A stretch of DNA of 64,000 nt from Bacillus sp. 1780r2a1 (GCA_024134725.1 CP099863.1:3841258-3905257), one strand, 5' to 3'. Positions 17,710-27,572 are shown, counted from the first letter of the stretch. The notes: generated from the letters alone by a model not told the origin. Numbers and translations are program-made.

Positions 17710-18564
17710 TTAATAGTAATAAACTCCATCACAAATAACAACTGCTGGACCTTTCATTAGTACATGGTTATTTTCTTTCCATGTAATGGTTAAGTCTCCA
17801 CCTGCTAAGTGAACAATTGTGGGAGTATTTTTTTGCGTAAGATTATTTAAAACAGAAGAAACAACTGCAGCACAAGCACCAGTTCCACAAGCTTGCGTTA
17901 CACCTGAACCCCGTTCCCAAACGCGGAAATGCATTTCCGATTCATTCATAATCTCTACAAATTCGACATTTACACCTTCTGGAAAACGTGGATCTTTTTC
18001 AACCACTGGCCCTAATGTATGAAGAGGTGCTTTTTCAATATCTTCTACGTAAAATACAACGTGAGGATTTCCCATTGATACAGCCGTACCTATAAGCTCT
18101 TTATCACCAAATTTCATTTTTTCTGACACAATGCTGTTTCCTTCAAATCCAAGCATTGGAACTTCAGCTGGCTTTAGCTTTGGTGTACCCATGTCAATTG
18201 TTACCTCATTTACTTCTTTATCCTGCAAATGAACAGTTGCATAGACAAGGCCTGATAATGTTTCGATTGTAAACTCTTCTGTTTCTACTAAATTATGCTC
18301 ATATGCATACTTAGCTACACATCTTAAGCCGTTTCCGCAATTTTTTGCTTCTGAACCATCGTTATTAAATACGCGCATTTTAACATTCGCTCTAGTAGAA
18401 GGACAAATCAAAATCATTCCATCTGACCCAATACCTGTGTAAACGTTTGATACTTTAATCGCGACAGAAGCTAAATCTTCTTCCGCGATATGTTCTTCAA
18501 ATAGATTGACGTAGATATAATTATTTCCAAGCGCATGCATTTTTGTAAAAGCAAATTTTTTCAT
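17710..18564 (-). CDS. dapF: Diaminopimelate epimerase DapF
   Basis: A 284-residue full-length DapF, which interconverts LL- and meso-diaminopimelate for lysine and peptidoglycan synthesis. Both catalytic cysteines are seen, in [10 protein letters not shown] and in [13 protein letters not shown], together with NDGSEA and the substrate-binding WERGSGV. No cofactor is needed. It stands alone between yutM and the divergent DUF2225 gene. Confidence 0.95.
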   Translation of the reverse strand: MKKFAFTKMHALGNNYIYVNLFEEHIAEEDLASVAIKVSNVYTGIGSDGMILICPSTRANVKMRVFNNDGSEAKNCGNGLRCVAKYAYEHNLVETEEFTIETLSGLVYATVHLQDKEVNEVTIDMGTPKLKPAEVPMLGFEGNSIVSEKMKFGDKELIGTAVSMGNPHVVFYVEDIEKAPLHTLGPVVEKDPRFPEGVNVEFVEIMNESEMHFRVWERGSGVTQACGTGACAAVVSSVLNNLTQKNTPTIVHLAGGDLTITWKENNHVLMKGPAVVICDGVYYY

Positions 18565-18645
18565 TTAATCACCCATCATTTTTTAGTATGGTCTTAGTAT
18601 AAAAGCATTGAATGTAGGAAACAATAAGAACATCCCCCGTTTCCC

Positions 18646-18678
18646 AACTCTTTAGCCAAATTGGTTAAGGAGTTTTTT
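18646..18678 (+). terminator. Orphan terminator-like hairpin upstream of the DUF2225 gene
   Basis: AACTCTTTAGCCAA pairs with TTGGTTAAGGAGTT (two mismatches) and is followed by TTTTTTA in the plus direction. No plus-strand gene ends here, so it may be an attenuator in the leader of the gene at 18788 or may stop a short RNA. Confidence 0.5.
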
Positions 18679-18787
18679 ATTTACAAAGAAAAAGCTCCAA
18701 AAAACATTACAAAAGACCCACAAAATAAATTTACCCGTGTATAATATAGTTAAAAAGATTTATATATTTTTAAAAGGAGGAAGTTCA

Positions 18788-19465
18788 TTGAAAGCTTTAC
18801 ATCCTCTTTATGATAAAAAAAGCTCTTGTGCTTTGTGTAGCCACAGGTTTTATTCTAAAAAAGTTCGGTCTCGCTTTTTAAAGCCTCAAAGATACGATAC
18901 TGACTTTTTCGTTGATTATGAAAATCCACAGTTCCATCCTATTGTATATGATGTCGTAATCTGTCCAAAGTGTGGATATGCCAGCACTGAACAGTTCTCA
19001 AAACTTTTTCCTCCAGGCAGTGAAAATCAAGTTAAGGAAAAGGTCATGAAAAATTGGAAATACCAGCCCTATGATCAAGAACGAACGTTGCAACAAGCGA
19101 TAAATGCTTACAAGCTGGCTATTTATTGTGCCAACATAAAAAAAGAAAAGTCTTCTGTGCTTGCAAGCCTTACTCTACGATTAAGCTGGCTATATCGAAT
19201 GCTTGATGACAAACAACAAGAAAGAGCTTTCGCTTTACATGCATTAAAGTTCTACACCACAGCATATTTAGAAGAAACATTTCCTTCTAACAGCAGCGAA
19301 GTTCGATTGCTATATATTATAGGAGAACTAAACTATCGGCTTGGGTTCCAACAGCAGGCGCTCCTCTATTTTTCAGAAATTATCTATAAGCACAAAAATC
19401 ATCCCGATCGGAAAACATTTGAGCGAACTAAAGAAAGATGGCATGAGATTCGTAGCATTTCATAG
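18788..19465 (+). CDS. DUF2225 protein with zinc-ribbon and TPR-like helices
   Basis: A 225-residue protein. Four cysteines in two CxxC pairs (CALC near residue 11 and CPKC near residue 60) form a likely zinc ribbon, followed by paired helices of TPR type (about 95-220: AINAYKLAIYC, SWLYRMLDD, GELNYRLGFQQQALLYFSEIIY). This layout is that of DUF2225. The function is unknown. The start is TTG at 18788 with AAAGGAGGA 7 bases upstream; an ATG at 18737 is in frame but has no ribosome site. Confidence 0.8.
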   Translation: MKALHPLYDKKSSCALCSHRFYSKKVRSRFLKPQRYDTDFFVDYENPQFHPIVYDVVICPKCGYASTEQFSKLFPPGSENQVKEKVMKNWKYQPYDQERTLQQAINAYKLAIYCANIKKEKSSVLASLTLRLSWLYRMLDDKQQERAFALHALKFYTTAYLEETFPSNSSEVRLLYIIGELNYRLGFQQQALLYFSEIIYKHKNHPDRKTFERTKERWHEIRSIS

Positions 19466-19510
19466 TAAAACGGAAGCGACAATACTAATAGCATTGTCGC
19501 TTCCGTTTTT
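19466..19510. terminator. Bidirectional terminator DUF2225 gene / yuzB
   Basis: A long stem, AAAACGGAAGCGACAAT pairing with ATTGTCGCTTCCGTTTT, between convergent genes. Confidence 0.88.
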
Positions 19511-19518
19511 ATTCTATA

Positions 19519-19758
19519 TTAAAACATTGTGTTCTCTTCCAAATGTGTGTAGATAGCTGCTACTAATTCTTCTGGTGTGTCCGCAACTACAACATCCCCG
19601 TTCACTAAAGCAAAAGGAGATTGTGCACATTTGCCACAATAGCCCAGACATCCATACTCAACAATATCTAAGTTTGGATCTTTTTCTAACTCTTCCAAAG
19701 CAAGCTGAGAACCGCTAGCTAAATTGCTGATACAAAATTCAATAATTGGTTGAATCAC
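19519..19758 (-). CDS. yuzB: YuzB-family (DUF1450/UPF0349) small thioredoxin-fold protein
   Basis: A 79-residue protein with the cysteine pattern [12 protein letters not shown] in the middle and FALVNGDVV after it, typical of YuzB. The cysteine arrangement recalls the [2Fe-2S] or thiol centres of thioredoxin-like ferredoxins, but binding is not shown. The start is taken as GTG at 19758 (MIQPIIEFC), 6-8 bases after GAGGTGA; a GTG at 19767 overlaps that ribosome site. Neighbouring genes yutJ, yuzD and yutI are the same as in B. subtilis. Confidence 0.83.
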   Translation of the reverse strand: MIQPIIEFCISNLASGSQLALEELEKDPNLDIVEYGCLGYCGKCAQSPFALVNGDVVVADTPEELVAAIYTHLEENTMF

Positions 19759-20056
19759 TATTCTCACCTCTCTACTAATTGTTTATCCTACCTTGTTTTT
19801 AAAAGGACGTCAAATGTTCAAACTGCATGCTTATAAGGAAATTATGTTGAAACATATTGTGGTTTTTATTCAATTTAGTTATACTTTTATGTGAATACAA
19901 ACAAAACAGGTTATATTAAATTATTATTTAAGTAAAATATGCTATGCAAAATCGAATGCGATTGACGTATCGGTTTCGTTTTGTATGCCTATATGTTTTA
20001 AGTAACTCAATTAGTATAGAGAGAATACAATGTCTAAACGTAAAGGGGAAATCCAG

Positions 20057-21124
20057 ATGAAGAACCTTGTGATACTCGGTGGAGGATACGGTGGTATGCG
20101 TGTCCTACAGCGACTTTTTCCAAATCAACTACCAGAGGATGTACATGTAACACTGGTTGATAAAGCACCTTATCACTCATTAAAGACTGAATTCTACGCG
20201 TTAGCAGCTGGAACAATTTCAGATCAGCACGTTCGTGTTTCTTTCCCAGAGCATCCTCGTTTATCTATTCGCTATGGCTTCATTACAAACATTGATCTTG
20301 AAAATAACCAAGTTCACCTTGAAGATAACGAAGTTCTCCATTATGATGATTTAATTATTGGACTAGGATGTGAAGATAAATATCACGGCGTGCCTGGCGC
20401 ACCAGAACATACGTATAGCATTCAAACCATTGATGCTTCTCGCGCTACATATCAAGCGTTAAACAATTTACCTGCTAATGCAACCGTATCGATTGTCGGA
20501 GCTGGCCTTAGCGGTGTTGAATTAGCTAGTGAGCTAAAAGAAAGTCGTTCTGATTTAAATATCATGCTATTTGATAGAGGAAAATTAATTTTATCTTCAT
20601 TCCCAGAACGTTTGAGTAATTATGTGCAAGAATGGTTTACGTCTAACGGTATTGAAATTGTAAACAGTGCTAATATCACGAGAGTAGAGCAGAATATCTT
20701 GTACAATCATGATGAGCCAATAAAAAGTGATGCGATTGTGTGGACAGCAGGCATTCAACCAAACAAAGTTGTTAGGGATTTAAATGTTGAGAAAGACCCT
20801 CAAGGTCGCGTAGTGTTAACCAAATATCATAATCTGCCTAACAATGAGAATGTCTATGTATTGGGAGACTGTGCTAGCTTACCACATGCTCCTAGCGCTC
20901 AATTAGCCGAGGGGCAAGCTGAGCAGATTGTTCAAGTGTTAACAGCACGATGGAAAAATGAAGAGTTACCTGCTGAGCTACCTACTATTAAACTTAAAGG
21001 CGTATTAGGTTCTTTAGGTAAAAAGCACGGATTTGGATTAGTAAATGACCGCGCCATTACAGGTCGAGTTGCTCGCTTATTAAAGTCAGGAATTTTGTGG
21101 ATGTATAAGTACCATAATGGTTAA
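20057..21124 (+). CDS. yutJ: NADH dehydrogenase-like FAD oxidoreductase YutJ
   Basis: A 355-residue flavoprotein of the NDH-2 type: FAD motif LVILGGGYGGMRVLQRL at the N terminus, NAD motif VSIVGAGLSGVELASEL near residue 150 and second FAD motif VYVLGDCASLPHAPSAQLAEGQ near 275. It is shorter than the NDH-2 at 13826-15040 and lacks the PPTAQ form of the quinone-site motif, reading APSAQLAEGQ. The electron acceptor is thus less certain. AAAGGGGA before 20057 fixes the start; the ATG at 20030 has no such site. Confidence 0.85.
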   Translation: MKNLVILGGGYGGMRVLQRLFPNQLPEDVHVTLVDKAPYHSLKTEFYALAAGTISDQHVRVSFPEHPRLSIRYGFITNIDLENNQVHLEDNEVLHYDDLIIGLGCEDKYHGVPGAPEHTYSIQTIDASRATYQALNNLPANATVSIVGAGLSGVELASELKESRSDLNIMLFDRGKLILSSFPERLSNYVQEWFTSNGIEIVNSANITRVEQNILYNHDEPIKSDAIVWTAGIQPNKVVRDLNVEKDPQGRVVLTKYHNLPNNENVYVLGDCASLPHAPSAQLAEGQAEQIVQVLTARWKNEELPAELPTIKLKGVLGSLGKKHGFGLVNDRAITGRVARLLKSGILWMYKYHNG

Positions 21125-21125
21125 T

Positions 21126-21154
21126 CAAAAAAACGCCTAACGGGCGTTTTTTTT
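21126..21154. terminator. Bidirectional terminator yutJ / yuzD
   Basis: AAAACGCC/GGCGTTTT stem flanked by A-run and T-run, between convergent genes. Confidence 0.8.
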
Positions 21155-21482
21155 ATGCAGATACAAATCCATATTTCTCTAATTCTTCAAAAATGCGCTT
21201 TAGCTTAGGATTCCCTTCTCCCACTATTTCATTGTTAATTAAAATAACCGGATAAAATAAATCCTCATCAATTACTCTTTGTGAAAACTCTTGCTTCTCT
21301 TTTTCATCTACAGGCGGGTTATAAATATCAATGTAGCGTATGTTAAATGATTCATTTGGGTATTTTCGACTGAGCGCTGCCTCAAGCCACTCTTGTGTGT
21401 CTTTTGAAGACGGTAAATTCACACAGCTTGCACAAATAATTTCTGCTCCATATACACAGATTTCAACGCTGTTTTTTTCCAC
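21153..21482 (-). CDS. yuzD: YuzD-family (DUF1462) thioredoxin-like protein
   Basis: A 109-residue protein with a thioredoxin-like beta-alpha-beta start (EICVYGAEIICASCVNLPSS) containing a CxxC pair and the cis-proline segment LFYPVILINNEIVGEG. This matches YuzD. A disulfide or metal-handling role is inferred. The start is GTG at 21482, 6-7 bases after GGGGGAA. It is divergent from nfu (yutI). Confidence 0.82.
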   Translation of the reverse strand: MEKNSVEICVYGAEIICASCVNLPSSKDTQEWLEAALSRKYPNESFNIRYIDIYNPPVDEKEKQEFSQRVIDEDLFYPVILINNEIVGEGNPKLKRIFEELEKYGFVSA

Positions 21483-21677
21483 ATTTGTTCCCCCTATTCC
21501 CTTGTCGTGACTCCTTCAATAAAGAAAGCTTCCACCCTACCTTACTTTTATTGTACACAAAAATCATTTAAAGGACATCGTTTTTCAAATTGAACGAACG
21601 TAATCAAAGATTCTTGAATAGATTTTTTATGTAAGAGCGTTTATAATAGAACTAGAGAAGGAAAGGAGTCGATAATC

Positions 21678-21914
21678 ATGGCTGAAATGGAAATGCATGA
21701 ACAAGTACAAGAAGTATTAGATAAGCTTCGTCCATTTTTACTTCGCGATGGTGGAGATTGTGAATTAGTCGACGTTGAAGATGGCATTGTAAAATTACGT
21801 CTTCTAGGCGCTTGTGGCAGTTGCCCAAGTTCAACAATCACACTAAAAGCAGGTATTGAACGTGCTCTTTTAGAAGAAGTACCTGGTGTTGTAGAAGTTG
21901 AACAAGTTTTCTAA
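21678..21914 (+). CDS. yutI: Nfu-type Fe-S cluster carrier YutI
   Basis: A 78-residue NifU C-terminal-type domain with the cluster-binding CxxC in [11 protein letters not shown]. Nfu proteins receive clusters from SUF and deliver them to apoproteins such as aconitase and lipoyl synthase; both SufBCDSU and LipA are encoded in this window. GAAAGGAG precedes the ATG. Monocistronic, ending at a hairpin shared with thrB. Confidence 0.93.
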   Translation: MAEMEMHEQVQEVLDKLRPFLLRDGGDCELVDVEDGIVKLRLLGACGSCPSSTITLKAGIERALLEEVPGVVEVEQVF

Positions 21915-21930
21915 TAATCCCTTATATAAC

Positions 21931-21960
21931 AAACCCTCAAGCGATGCTTGAGGGTTTTTG
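21931..21960. terminator. Bidirectional terminator yutI / thrB
   Basis: AACCCTCAAGC/GCTTGAGGGTT with GAT loop, between convergent genes, T-run on the plus side. Confidence 0.88.
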
Positions 21961-21962
21961 CT

Positions 21963-22877
21963 TTAGTTTGCTACGACTTGAGCATCTACATATACACCTT
22001 TTGTATCAATATCTACTATCTCTACTTCACAATGAGATAACTTTGCGGCTAAATGCTTGGCAATATCTTTACCTTTTCCAACAGGTGCTAAGCACAAAAC
22101 ACTTGGTCCTGCCCCGCTTAGCGCTGTTCCATAAGCTCCTAGCTTTTTGGCTTCCGCTCTTGCTATAGCTAGTTCTGGCACCAATTTTGTTCGATAAGGC
22201 TCATGGTATAAATCTTTTTCCATAAATGTACCTACCGCTTTAAAATCACGATTCATCAGTGCGGACACAAGCATATTACCAATTGCTCCCGCTTCTACTG
22301 CTGTTCGATAATCAATTACCTTCGGCAAAGCATTGCGAGCATCTGCTGTTTTCAATTCGTATCTCGGAATAATCATAATTACTTCAGTTTGTAAGTCGGG
22401 AATATGATTGATATACGTTTCTTCTTCATGATGATATCCAATAACGACGCCCCCATAAATAGAAGGACTTACATTATCTGGGTGTCCTTCCATTAAGCTG
22501 CTGATACGCAGCTTGTCTTTTTGTGATAAATTAAGCTGGGCAAGCTGATTAGCCAATTCAATACCTGCAACAATGGCAGAAGCACTGCTTCCAAGTCCTC
22601 TAGCTAAAGGTATATCACTTGATACGTATACTTTTGCTGCTGGAAGAGTTACTTCATATTGCTTCGCTACATCCTCAGCTACCTGATACATTAAGTTTTC
22701 CTTGCCTGTTGGTATTCCTTTAACATCATCTGTCTCTGGAACAAACAGCCACTGTTCAGCTGGCTCTACCGTTAGAATTAAGTAGCGCCCAAGAGCGATT
22801 CCAATAGAATCAAACCCGGGTCCTAAATTAGCAGAGCTCGCTGGCACTGTGATTTTAAAGCGATCAAAAGTTAACAT
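21963..22877 (-). CDS. thrB: Homoserine kinase ThrB
   Basis: A 304-residue GHMP kinase that phosphorylates homoserine for threonine synthesis. The ATP-binding GHMP signature is [15 protein letters not shown] (about residues 85-100); the N-terminal [16 protein letters not shown] and the C-terminal [14 protein letters not shown] complete the family. Last gene of hom-thrC-thrB; its start overlaps the end of thrC by 7 bases, so translation is coupled. Confidence 0.95.
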   Translation of the reverse strand: MLTFDRFKITVPASSANLGPGFDSIGIALGRYLILTVEPAEQWLFVPETDDVKGIPTGKENLMYQVAEDVAKQYEVTLPAAKVYVSSDIPLARGLGSSASAIVAGIELANQLAQLNLSQKDKLRISSLMEGHPDNVSPSIYGGVVIGYHHEEETYINHIPDLQTEVIMIIPRYELKTADARNALPKVIDYRTAVEAGAIGNMLVSALMNRDFKAVGTFMEKDLYHEPYRTKLVPELAIARAEAKKLGAYGTALSGAGPSVLCLAPVGKGKDIAKHLAAKLSHCEVEIVDIDTKGVYVDAQVVAN

Positions 22878-23932
22878 GAAGCGACAACACCTTCAATATA
22901 TTCAAACACTTTCTCTTCTTCATTTGGCAATACAACTGGCTTAACATCATGCGCGTCAATTGCTACGTTCGGATCTTTTAATCCGTTTCCAGTTAGCACT
23001 GCTACTACTGTGGAACCTTTAGCAATTTTTCCTGATTTGACGTCTTTTATTACACCAGCGATTGATGCACAAGAACCTGGCTCTGCAAAAACACCTTCTC
23101 GTCTAGCAATTAAGCGATATGCGTCTAAAATTTGCTCATCTGTCACTTCATCAATTTTTCCTTTTGATTCATTAGCTGCATTTACCGCATAGTCCCAGCT
23201 CGCTGGATTACCAATACGAATTGCTGTTGCAATTGTCTCTGGATTTTCAATTACTTGATTTCGAACGATTGCAGCTGCTCCTTCTGCTTCAAACCCATGC
23301 ATTAGTGGTAAACCGCTCTGATTACGTTCATTATACTCTTTAAAACCTTTCCAATAGGCTGTAATATTACCGGCATTTCCAACAGGAATGGCTAGAACAT
23401 CCGGTGCCTTTCCTAACTGTTCACAGATTTCAAAAGCTGCTGTTTTTTGCCCTTCAATTCGGTAGGGGTTCACAGAGTTTACAAGAGATACAGGTGCCGT
23501 TTCGCTAAGTTTTCGAACCATTGAAAGTGCTTGATCAAAGTTTCCTTCAATAGCTACGATTTCCGCTCCGTACATAACAGCCTGAGCAAGCTTACCCATC
23601 GCAATTTTCCCATTAGGAATAACAACGATACAGCGCATGCCTGCACGTGATGCATAAGCCGCTGCCGCTGCAGAAGTATTACCAGTAGATGCACAAATGA
23701 CTGTGTTACTGCCTTCTTCTTTTGCCTTTGCAACGGCCATAACCATACCACGATCTTTAAATGAACCTGTAGGGTTTAGGCCTTCTACTTTCACATGCAA
23801 GTTAATACCAAGTTCTTCTGATAAATACGGAAGATGAATAAGTGGCGTATTTCCTTCATGAAGTGTTAACATTGGCGTTTCTTCTGTTACTGGCAAAAAC
23901 TCTTTATATTGGTGTAATAAACCTTTCCACAT
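22871..23932 (-). CDS. thrC: Threonine synthase ThrC
   Basis: A 353-residue PLP enzyme that converts O-phosphohomoserine to threonine. The PLP lysine lies in [11 protein letters not shown] (about residue 60); the phosphate loop is [10 protein letters not shown] and the C-terminal GTAV-like segment is VAVLTGNG. It follows hom with a one-base overlap (TAATG) and precedes thrB with a 7-base overlap. Length is normal for the short bacterial type. Confidence 0.95.
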   Translation of the reverse strand: MWKGLLHQYKEFLPVTEETPMLTLHEGNTPLIHLPYLSEELGINLHVKVEGLNPTGSFKDRGMVMAVAKAKEEGSNTVICASTGNTSAAAAAYASRAGMRCIVVIPNGKIAMGKLAQAVMYGAEIVAIEGNFDQALSMVRKLSETAPVSLVNSVNPYRIEGQKTAAFEICEQLGKAPDVLAIPVGNAGNITAYWKGFKEYNERNQSGLPLMHGFEAEGAAAIVRNQVIENPETIATAIRIGNPASWDYAVNAANESKGKIDEVTDEQILDAYRLIARREGVFAEPGSCASIAGVIKDVKSGKIAKGSTVVAVLTGNGLKDPNVAIDAHDVKPVVLPNEEEKVFEYIEGVVASC

Positions 23933-25233
23933 TATACGATGCCAACTCCCTCTACTCGATAGCTGCTTTTTACGTTTTCAACAATTGGTAAGTCTCTTAA
24001 TTGTTGTAAAATTTCTTCATAATCCTTTTGAGATGTTTTATGCGTTACGACAACAATCTCTGCAAGCTCGCTGCCTGTAACCGGTAATTGAATAATTTTT
24101 TCAAAACTTACGCCGCGTTCAGAAAATAGTGTTGTTAATTTAGCAAATGCGCCTACTTGGTCTTTTACGTGAATACGTAAGAAATGTTTCGAAAACTTTT
24201 GGTCTTGTGTTTTCAACTTTTTTGGGAATTGAGGCGTTACGGCACTCTTTCCATTTACACCCAGTCTCAAGTTTTTCATCACACCCACAAGATCTGATAC
24301 AACCGCAGTTGCTGTTGGTAAACTACCTGCTCCAGGGCCATAAAACATTGTTTCCCCCACTGCTTCTCCATACACATAAACCGCATTATACTCATCGCTA
24401 ACTGATGCCAATGGATGTGTATCTGCTAATAAGGTTGGCTGAACGCTCACTTCAACATTATCTCCATCTCGATGTGCATATCCAATTAATTTCACTGTGT
24501 ATCCTAATTGCTTACTATATTGTAAATCTTCTTCTGTTACTTCTGTGATACCTTGAACCTGTACATCATCAAGATCAATTTTCATTGAGAAACCAAGCGT
24601 AGCTAAAATTGCCATTTTTCTTGCTGCATCCAAGCCACCAACATCAGAAGTAGGATCTGCTTCTGCATAACCTAGTTCTTGTGCTTCTTTTAGCACCTCT
24701 TCATATGCGCTTCCTTCTTTTGTCATCTTTGTTAAGATAAAGTTTGTTGTACCATTTACAATTCCCATCATTTTTGTAATACGGTCTGATGCCAATCCAT
24801 CCGCAAGCCCACGAAGAATTGGAATTCCCCCAGCAACACTTGCTTCATAAAATAAGTCGCAACCATTTTCTGATGCAACTGTTAACAACTCAGAACCGTA
24901 AACCGCCATCAAATCCTTATTTGCTGTTACAACGTGCTTTTTATTACGAAGAGCTGTTAAGATATAGTCTCTAGTTTCTTCAACGCCCCCCATAACCTCA
25001 ATGACAACATCTACTTCTGGATTATGAATGACATCCTCTACGTTTGTTGATAATTTTTCACTACTAATCTCTACGTCTCTCACCTTATCAATATTTTTAA
25101 CTACCACTTTTTGAACCGTTACCGGACAGCCAACTTGGTGGCTTAACTTATCCTGGTGATTTTCAATAATTTTAACTACTCCGCTACCAACCGTTCCTAA
25201 TCCTAATAATCCTACTGAAATACTTTTTGTCAT
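23932..25233 (-). CDS. hom: Homoserine dehydrogenase Hom
   Basis: A 433-residue enzyme that reduces aspartate semialdehyde to homoserine, the branch to threonine and methionine. NAD(P)-binding [13 protein letters not shown] at the N terminus, catalytic-domain motif [16 protein letters not shown] near residue 205 and a C-terminal ACT domain from about residue 350 ([17 protein letters not shown]), which is likely to give feedback control by threonine. The ATG at 25233 follows GAGGTGAATAAT; an upstream GTG at 25242 overlaps that site. First gene of the operon, behind a strong promoter. Confidence 0.95.
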   Translation of the reverse strand: MTKSISVGLLGLGTVGSGVVKIIENHQDKLSHQVGCPVTVQKVVVKNIDKVRDVEISSEKLSTNVEDVIHNPEVDVVIEVMGGVEETRDYILTALRNKKHVVTANKDLMAVYGSELLTVASENGCDLFYEASVAGGIPILRGLADGLASDRITKMMGIVNGTTNFILTKMTKEGSAYEEVLKEAQELGYAEADPTSDVGGLDAARKMAILATLGFSMKIDLDDVQVQGITEVTEEDLQYSKQLGYTVKLIGYAHRDGDNVEVSVQPTLLADTHPLASVSDEYNAVYVYGEAVGETMFYGPGAGSLPTATAVVSDLVGVMKNLRLGVNGKSAVTPQFPKKLKTQDQKFSKHFLRIHVKDQVGAFAKLTTLFSERGVSFEKIIQLPVTGSELAEIVVVTHKTSQKDYEEILQQLRDLPIVENVKSSYRVEGVGIV

Positions 25234-25286
25234 ATTATTCACCTCTATGTTCTCTTCACGAATACATTTGTTTTCTTATAGTGGAC

Positions 25287-25315
25287 ATTATAGACCCTTT
25301 TTTTCTTTTTTACAA
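25287..25315 (-). promoter_or_regulatory. SigmaA promoter of hom-thrC-thrB
   Basis: On the minus strand TTGTAA, 17-base spacer, perfect TATAAT. About 45 bases from the -10 element to the ribosome site. Confidence 0.75.
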
Positions 25316-25323
25316 TACTTTAC

Positions 25324-25368
25324 TTTAAATTTATCTTGTTATTTGTTGAATAAAAAGATAAATTTAAA
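25324..25368. repeat. Perfect 14-bp inverted repeat upstream of the hom promoter
   Basis: TTTAAATTTATCTT and AAGATAAATTTAAA, separated by 17 bases, are exact reverse complements. The element ends 9 bases before the -35 hexamer of the hom promoter, the place of an operator or activator site. Confidence 0.7.
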
Positions 25369-25423
25369 TTTTTTAAATATTTCATTTCCTTATCATAACA
25401 TGTATGTTCCTGTTTTTTAACAT

Positions 25424-25456
25424 ACAAAAAGCATTTCTATAAAAGAAATGCTTTTA
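25424..25456 (-). terminator. Terminator of the 2-hydroxyacid dehydrogenase gene
   Basis: AAAAGCATTTCT/AGAAATGCTTTT with a 5-base loop; T-run on the minus strand. Confidence 0.85.
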
Positions 25457-25460
25457 TTCT

Positions 25461-26447
25461 TTAGCTATTAGGAACAAGCTCTCTATTAATAATGGTAGAT
25501 GGGAAATTACCTGCTAAAACACCTTCTATGTTTTGGACTGCTAGTTTAATCATGCTTGTACGTGTTTCCACTGTTGCACTTCCAATGTGAGGTAATGCTA
25601 CTACTTTTGGATGTATAGCTAACGGGTGAGAACTATCAATTGGTTCATTCACAAAAACATCCAGACCGGCTGCTGCAATTTCCTCTTCATTTAACGCTTT
25701 TAATAAAGCAGCTTCATCCACTACACCACCCCGAGAAACGTTAATAAACATCGCTGACTTCTTCATCTTTTTAAATGCTTGCTCATTAAACATGTTTTTA
25801 GTTTGCTTTGTTAAAGGTGTTAAGCACACAACAAAATCAGACTTTTTTAATAAGTCATCCATTGAGACATATGTAACAGGTAAACTGTTCTCAGCTTGTT
25901 CATTTCGAGAACGATTGTGATAAAGAATATTCATATCAAAGCCTGCTGCCCTCTTTGCTAGCACTTCACCAATCTTTCCCATCCCAACAATTCCAAGCGT
26001 TTTATGGTGAATATCGCGACCAGCTAACAAATATGGACTCCAACTTGTCCACTTGTTTTCTTTAATATGTGCTGAAGCCTCCAAAATATTTCTAGCCGTA
26101 GTCATAAGAAGCGTCATAGCTAAATCTGCCGTAGTATCTGAAAGCACATCAGGCGTGTTACAAACATAGATTTGACGATTTGTGGCTGCCTGGATATCGA
26201 TGTTATCAAATCCCACAGCCAGGTTCGCAATTACTTTTAAATGAGTCGCTGACTTTAATAATTCTTCATCTATCTTATCGGATAAAACGGTTAAAAGTCC
26301 CTGAGCTTTCTTTGCTTTTTCTGTGAGCAAGTCATACGGGACCGGCTCTTCTTCAGAATGCCACATCTCCACTTCAGCCACTGCGCGTAGTGGTTCTACA
26401 AATTCTTCTGGTATACTCCTTGTAATAAAGATAAACGGCTTGTCCAT
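25461..26447 (-). CDS. D-isomer 2-hydroxyacid dehydrogenase (glyoxylate/hydroxypyruvate/2-ketogluconate reductase type)
   Basis: A 328-residue NAD(P)H-dependent reductase of 2-keto acids. The nucleotide motif GIVGMGKIGEVLAKR is near residue 155; catalytic residues are the arginine of NVSRGGVVDE, the glutamate of DVFVNEP and the histidine of PHIGSAT. It resembles the YvcT/GhrB/TkrA group, which reduces glyoxylate, hydroxypyruvate or 2-ketogluconate; the true substrate cannot be read from sequence. Single gene between a terminator and a large inverted repeat. Confidence 0.87.
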   Translation of the reverse strand: MDKPFIFITRSIPEEFVEPLRAVAEVEMWHSEEEPVPYDLLTEKAKKAQGLLTVLSDKIDEELLKSATHLKVIANLAVGFDNIDIQAATNRQIYVCNTPDVLSDTTADLAMTLLMTTARNILEASAHIKENKWTSWSPYLLAGRDIHHKTLGIVGMGKIGEVLAKRAAGFDMNILYHNRSRNEQAENSLPVTYVSMDDLLKKSDFVVCLTPLTKQTKNMFNEQAFKKMKKSAMFINVSRGGVVDEAALLKALNEEEIAAAGLDVFVNEPIDSSHPLAIHPKVVALPHIGSATVETRTSMIKLAVQNIEGVLAGNFPSTIINRELVPNS

Positions 26448-26479
26448 TATCGATCACCTCATTGATTTTTAATTACATA

Positions 26480-26516
26480 ACGTGACGCTTTATTGTTTAA
26501 CGCAATAGGCGTCACG
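26480..26516. repeat. Large inverted repeat between yutH and the hydroxyacid dehydrogenase gene
   Basis: CGTGACGC and GCGTCACG pair outside, TATTG and CAATA inside, around a 7-base loop. It follows yutH and lies 33 bases upstream of the dehydrogenase start on the minus strand. There is no real T-run in either direction, so it may be either a processed hairpin or an operator. Confidence 0.6.
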
Positions 26517-26555
26517 TCACATTATCTTTATATGCTTTTACTATACTTATACCAC

Positions 26556-27572
26556 TTAAACACCGCTGGATAACCATCCTACCTCTGGTATATGGTAACG
26601 TGAAGTAGAAATACCAACGGATTGATAAAACTGCTTTAGAAATCGCTCATAATGAGATGAGTGATCTAACACAGCTTCTAATTGCTTGTAATAGCTTTGT
26701 TTTTGTTCTTCGCTTTGAACACTATAATATCCTTCTACCACTTCAAAATAATGTACAGGGAACAACAGCCTCGCATAGAGAAGGCGCCACGAAAATGATG
26801 AGAGTGGATTAATACGTTCGTATTCGCTTAGAAAATGATGAAGCTGATGGGAATTTAGCTCGTAGGATGATAAATACTGTTCACGAATATACTCTGCTAA
26901 GTCTCTGCTTGGATGGTCAAAGACCCAATCCACTGGGAGTTTATAGATATACTGACTTCCCCAAGTCGTCTTTCCAAATCGATGATGACAAATCGTAGCA
27001 GAATCCACTGCTCTTGGCAAATCATCAATTTCTGTATCTACCAAATATTGAATGGCATTCTCTGCTAACCCTAGATAGTAGGGAAAGCTTTCGAGGAACT
27101 TCTTTTCAATTTCTTGATTCGGTAAAGCTCTCAAGCGCCCATACCAAAACTCTTCCATTTGATCTACTCGCTTTTCCCACAATGATTTCCATTGACCCAA
27201 TCGCTTTGAATGCTCAACTTCATAAGGAAACATTCTACCGCGCTGATGAAATTCTGCTAACTCTGAACCGATGACAAATTGGTCATTTCGCGGTGCTGCT
27301 ATCGACCGACAAATCATAAATTTAAGGTCATTAGATTCCGTAATCATATTTCCCTCTAGATTTGGCATAAATGTAGAGATATAGCGGTCACCTTGACTCA
27401 TGAGAAACTGACTCATTTGATACAACTCGTTCAATTCATCTTCTTCCACTTGATTTAAATGAATAATCGTATACAAGATATCCCGATATTGAAAGGCTTG
27501 ATAAGCGCCTAAAGTTAATAATTCATCAGGATGTAAACCATAACCTTCATAAATTGCTTGCTTCACGTACAT
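26556..27572 (-). CDS. yutH: Spore coat-associated protein YutH (CotS-like kinase fold)
   Basis: A 338-residue protein matching YutH, of the CotS/aminoglycoside-phosphotransferase-like superfamily found in spore coats. The kinase-like core is recognisable (about residues 95-240: NQFVIGSELAEFHQRGR, ICHHRFGKTTWG, YKLPVDWVFDHPSRDLAEYIRE), where HHRFGKTTW corresponds to the catalytic-loop region and VFDHPSRDLAEYIR to the metal-binding segment. Activity is unproven. It lies next to the hom region as in B. subtilis; late sporulation control is expected but I could not place a sporulation-sigma promoter. Confidence 0.82.
   Translation of the reverse strand: MYVKQAIYEGYGLHPDELLTLGAYQAFQYRDILYTIIHLNQVEEDELNELYQMSQFLMSQGDRYISTFMPNLEGNMITESNDLKFMICRSIAAPRNDQFVIGSELAEFHQRGRMFPYEVEHSKRLGQWKSLWEKRVDQMEEFWYGRLRALPNQEIEKKFLESFPYYLGLAENAIQYLVDTEIDDLPRAVDSATICHHRFGKTTWGSQYIYKLPVDWVFDHPSRDLAEYIREQYLSSYELNSHQLHHFLSEYERINPLSSFSWRLLYARLLFPVHYFEVVEGYYSVQSEEQKQSYYKQLEAVLDHSSHYERFLKQFYQSVGISTSRYHIPEVGWLSSGV

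Noticed and set aside
23010-25000. Several antisense ORFs of 60-84 codons inside thrC and hom
   Set aside because: Shadows of conserved coding regions, with no ribosome sites and no sensible protein composition.
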